Part shown: positions 21,204-23,350 of the stretch, one piece after another
Numbering within the stretch: the first letter of the stretch is position 1
Layout of the letters: every line of letters begins with the position of its first letter
Assembly (NCBI GenBank): GCA_003854995.1
Contig: RQOI01000140.1
Location: 1 to 23,350, forward strand
Direction of reading: 5' to 3'
From: Candidatus Zhuqueibacterota bacterium
GTDB lineage: Bacteria; Zhuqueibacterota; Zhuqueibacteria; Residuimicrobiales; Krinioviventaceae
Length of the DNA: 23,350 nt
Program-made: the position numbers and the translations under genes
The notes under the pieces: model-generated
Told to the model about the DNA's origin: nothing
Database searches by the model: none
What the model saw: only the letters and a program-made list of their open reading frames with translations

Positions 21204-23294
21204 TTAGAATCTTCTTTTGAGCATTGTTTTGACCAGTATTTCAATGTCTAAAAAGGGCGAATAGTTCTTCAAATAGTACAAATGATATCGCTTGCGATCC
21301 TCGTCGGTCAGCCCTGCTCCTCTGTTGACATGTTCCAGACCCGTCAGGCCTGGCTGCAGGGAATATCCGACCTGATCTTGCGTCGGCGTATAGAACATAT
21401 CCCGTCCGACAAAGCTCAAATCCCCCTTGATGATGGACGGCAGAGCCGGCAGAAACCACCAGAACCGGATCGATGCACGCGAAAAGATGCGGGTGTGCAC
21501 AACGCTTTTTTCTGCCAACGGCAACCGAATCGTCACTTTCTCCGGCCGTTGGCATGCGCCAATGACCAGCCGAATCGGGATGGTGACGCAGAGAACAAGG
21601 ATTGCCAGCATGATGTCAAAGAGCCGCTTGAGCGACTGATAAAACGGCGAGTGCAACCGATAGTCCAGGTCGACAAAGGGAATATCATCGATATAATCAA
21701 TCGTCGCCTTGCCGATGATGACGTCCAGATCGCTCGGCGCCATCTTGAAACTGATTTGCGATCCGAGCGAATTGGCGACGGCGTTCAGCATTTTATCATA
21801 CGGCAATTTATCGGTCGAGAAAATCACCTCCTGCACCCGTTGCCGTCTGATGATCTCCGGCAAAAAATCGATCATGCCCAGGACAGGTACATCGTTGACA
21901 AAATCCTCGGCTTCGTCGGCCCTTAAAAGCACCACGCCCTCGATGAGATACGATCCATCGACATGAGAGCGCATCTTTTCGATAATTTTGCCGGCGGTCT
22001 CCCGGTCACCGACGACGAGTGATCGTCGGCGCAGCAGCAGATTTTTCAGCTTGGCCGAGAGCGTCCCATAGCCTTTGCGCGCCAGCCATTTCAAGGTGAA
22101 TCGCCACAGCGGCGCCAGCATGAGGTTCATGGCGCCGGCCAGCAGCACGACAGCGCGCGAAAAAGCGAACTGCTTGAAGAAAAAAGTAAAGGTGCTGTTG
22201 ATCAGCAGTCCCATCACGATGCCGGAGGCGGCCTTGCTGCCGGAGAGTCGGTGCTGCTTGTACACGCCAAAGGCGGCCAGACAGATGATCCAGATCATCG
22301 TATAGACGATGTGAACCAGGACAAATGGCTGCCACGGGAACTCGGATCTGAATCGCACATACACGGCTGCTGCCAACGAACAGGTCAGAACGAGCACATC
22401 CACCAGCGGCCAGACGAGGCGCCTGACGATTTCTGAGACATAGGCCAGGCCGGCGCTCACGTGAATCGCCAACAGCAGAAACCACGACGGGATGAGGGCC
22501 CTGCCTTTTTTGAAATGTTTGCGCACGAACAGCCGCATCGCCTCATAGAACAACCGCCGCTGCTGAAAAGGGCTCTTTTTCGAACTCTCACCCTTGAAGT
22601 GAATGATCTGCGTGTCCGGCACGTAATAGATGGGGTAGCCGGCGCGCCGGATGCGATAGCACCAGTCCAGATCTTCTCCGTACATGAAAAACTGTTCGTC
22701 CAGTCCCCCGACAGCCTCCAGGACCGCGCGCTTGAGGAACATGAACGAGCCGGAGATCGCTTCCACCTGCGCGACCTGCTCGGGATCGAGATAGGTCAGG
22801 TTGTATTGGCCAAAGAGCCTGCTCTTGGGAAACAGTCTTGCCAGACCAATCACCTTGGTGAACGCGACCCATGGCGTCGGCACGCTGCGCCGACAGGCCA
22901 ACTGCAGCGATCCGTCCGCATTCAGTATTTTGCAGCCAAGCATGCCGGCGTCCGGATGATCCTGAAAAAACTGCAACAGGACAGAGAAGGTGTTCTCCTG
23001 CACGATCGTATCCGGATTGATCAGGCAGATGTACTCACCGCGAACGCGCGCGAGCGCCTGATTATTGGCGCGGGCAAAGCCGATATTTTCGCTATTTTCA
23101 ATGAACGACACATCGCGAAACCGACGCTTGAGAAAAGAGACTGTTCCGTCCGACGATGCGTTATCGACGACATAAATCTCGTTCGATATATTCTTCAAGG
23201 ATTTTTGCAGAGAGAGCAGCGCCTGTTCGAGGAACTCTCTGACATTATAGCTGACAATGATGATGCTGATTTTAATGGACTCGTCATGTGCCAT
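21204..23294 (-). CDS. GT2 glycosyltransferase fused to degenerate sugar-phosphotransferase
   Basis: A 696-residue membrane fusion. Residues 8-255 are a GT-A family 2 glycosyltransferase with IIIVSYN, VVDNASSDG (42-50), the metal-binding NPDT (93-96) and GEDLDWCYR (206-214), similar to rhamnosyltransferases. About four or five membrane helices follow (270-400), then a CoA-binding-like domain (about 420-530), then a WcaJ/WbaP-type polyprenyl-phosphate sugar phosphotransferase from KRLFD (556-560). Conserved parts of that end are KGDLSFVG (623-630) and PGLTGLEHVN (648-657). However, the catalytic DELPQ is replaced by WFLPA (613-617) and the KFRSM region is missing, so the module is probably inactive. 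ATG 23294 begins MAHDESIK; a GTG at 23318 is possible. Likely role: polysaccharide assembly. Confidence 0.88.
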   Translation of the reverse strand: MAHDESIKISIIIVSYNVREFLEQALLSLQKSLKNISNEIYVVDNASSDGTVSFLKRRFRDVSFIENSENIGFARANNQALARVRGEYICLINPDTIVQENTFSVLLQFFQDHPDAGMLGCKILNADGSLQLACRRSVPTPWVAFTKVIGLARLFPKSRLFGQYNLTYLDPEQVAQVEAISGSFMFLKRAVLEAVGGLDEQFFMYGEDLDWCYRIRRAGYPIYYVPDTQIIHFKGESSKKSPFQQRRLFYEAMRLFVRKHFKKGRALIPSWFLLLAIHVSAGLAYVSEIVRRLVWPLVDVLVLTCSLAAAVYVRFRSEFPWQPFVLVHIVYTMIWIICLAAFGVYKQHRLSGSKAASGIVMGLLINSTFTFFFKQFAFSRAVVLLAGAMNLMLAPLWRFTLKWLARKGYGTLSAKLKNLLLRRRSLVVGDRETAGKIIEKMRSHVDGSYLIEGVVLLRADEAEDFVNDVPVLGMIDFLPEIIRRQRVQEVIFSTDKLPYDKMLNAVANSLGSQISFKMAPSDLDVIIGKATIDYIDDIPFVDLDYRLHSPFYQSLKRLFDIMLAILVLCVTIPIRLVIGACQRPEKVTIRLPLAEKSVVHTRIFSRASIRFWWFLPALPSIIKGDLSFVGRDMFYTPTQDQVGYSLQPGLTGLEHVNRGAGLTDEDRKRYHLYYLKNYSPFLDIEILVKTMLKRRF

Positions 23295-23350
23295 ATAGTG
23301 CAAATCTACAAAATTCACGTTTCAGAAACAAACAGATTATACCGTACGCA

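Noticed and set aside
20279..21220. A 313-codon open frame on the + strand
   Set aside because: It is antisense to accA, whose motifs are complete, and its own translation shows no family features.

Overview
The window looks like a chromosomal housekeeping segment of an uncultured Gram-negative bacterium, probably from the FCB side of the tree (Calditrichota, KSB1 or Zixibacteria-like). That placement is an inference. It rests on the IspH, whose variant motifs (GHAEV, TTCRQVSNR, SASTPLW) resemble Bacteroidetes-type IspH, on an HNH protein of a type common in Bacteroidetes and Chlorobi, and on a LapA/LapB pair that implies LPS. Base composition looks even. I see no phage, transposon, CRISPR or plasmid genes.

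Layout: one partial gene at the left edge is on the + strand; everything else is on the - strand, so transcription runs from right to left. Block A (23294 to 19355) holds a glycosyltransferase/sugar-phosphotransferase-like fusion, accA, a Trm112-like zinc protein and an HNH protein, and ends at a small hairpin terminator. Block B (19276 to 13279) is scpA-scpB-rluB-cmk-ispH-rpsA, with overlapping scpA/scpB/rluB, closed by a clear intrinsic terminator. Block C (13107 to 6014) starts at a near-consensus sigma70 promoter just after that terminator and carries lapA-lapB, a TPR-SPOR protein, an M1-family peptidase, a multi-pass membrane protein and a secreted amidase: an envelope operon. Block D (5859 to 507) holds a stand-alone cyclic-nucleotide-binding protein, pcm, a double-PspC protein, a LiaI/LiaF-like membrane protein, an NAD-dependent epimerase, a fumarylacetoacetate-hydrolase-family enzyme, an orphan protein and tRNA-Gly(CCC).

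The blocks fit together as chromosome segregation (ScpAB), translation (RluB, S1, tRNA), precursor supply (Cmk, IspH, AccA) and envelope building and monitoring (LapAB, SPOR, amidase, PspC). I did not find a clearly new defence or mobile system. The most unusual items are the glycosyltransferase fusion whose phosphotransferase half has lost its catalytic Asp-Glu pair, the envelope operon combining LapAB with SPOR, peptidase and amidase genes, a Trm112-like protein with extra cysteines, and a recently duplicated 33-residue unit in the S1 tail.
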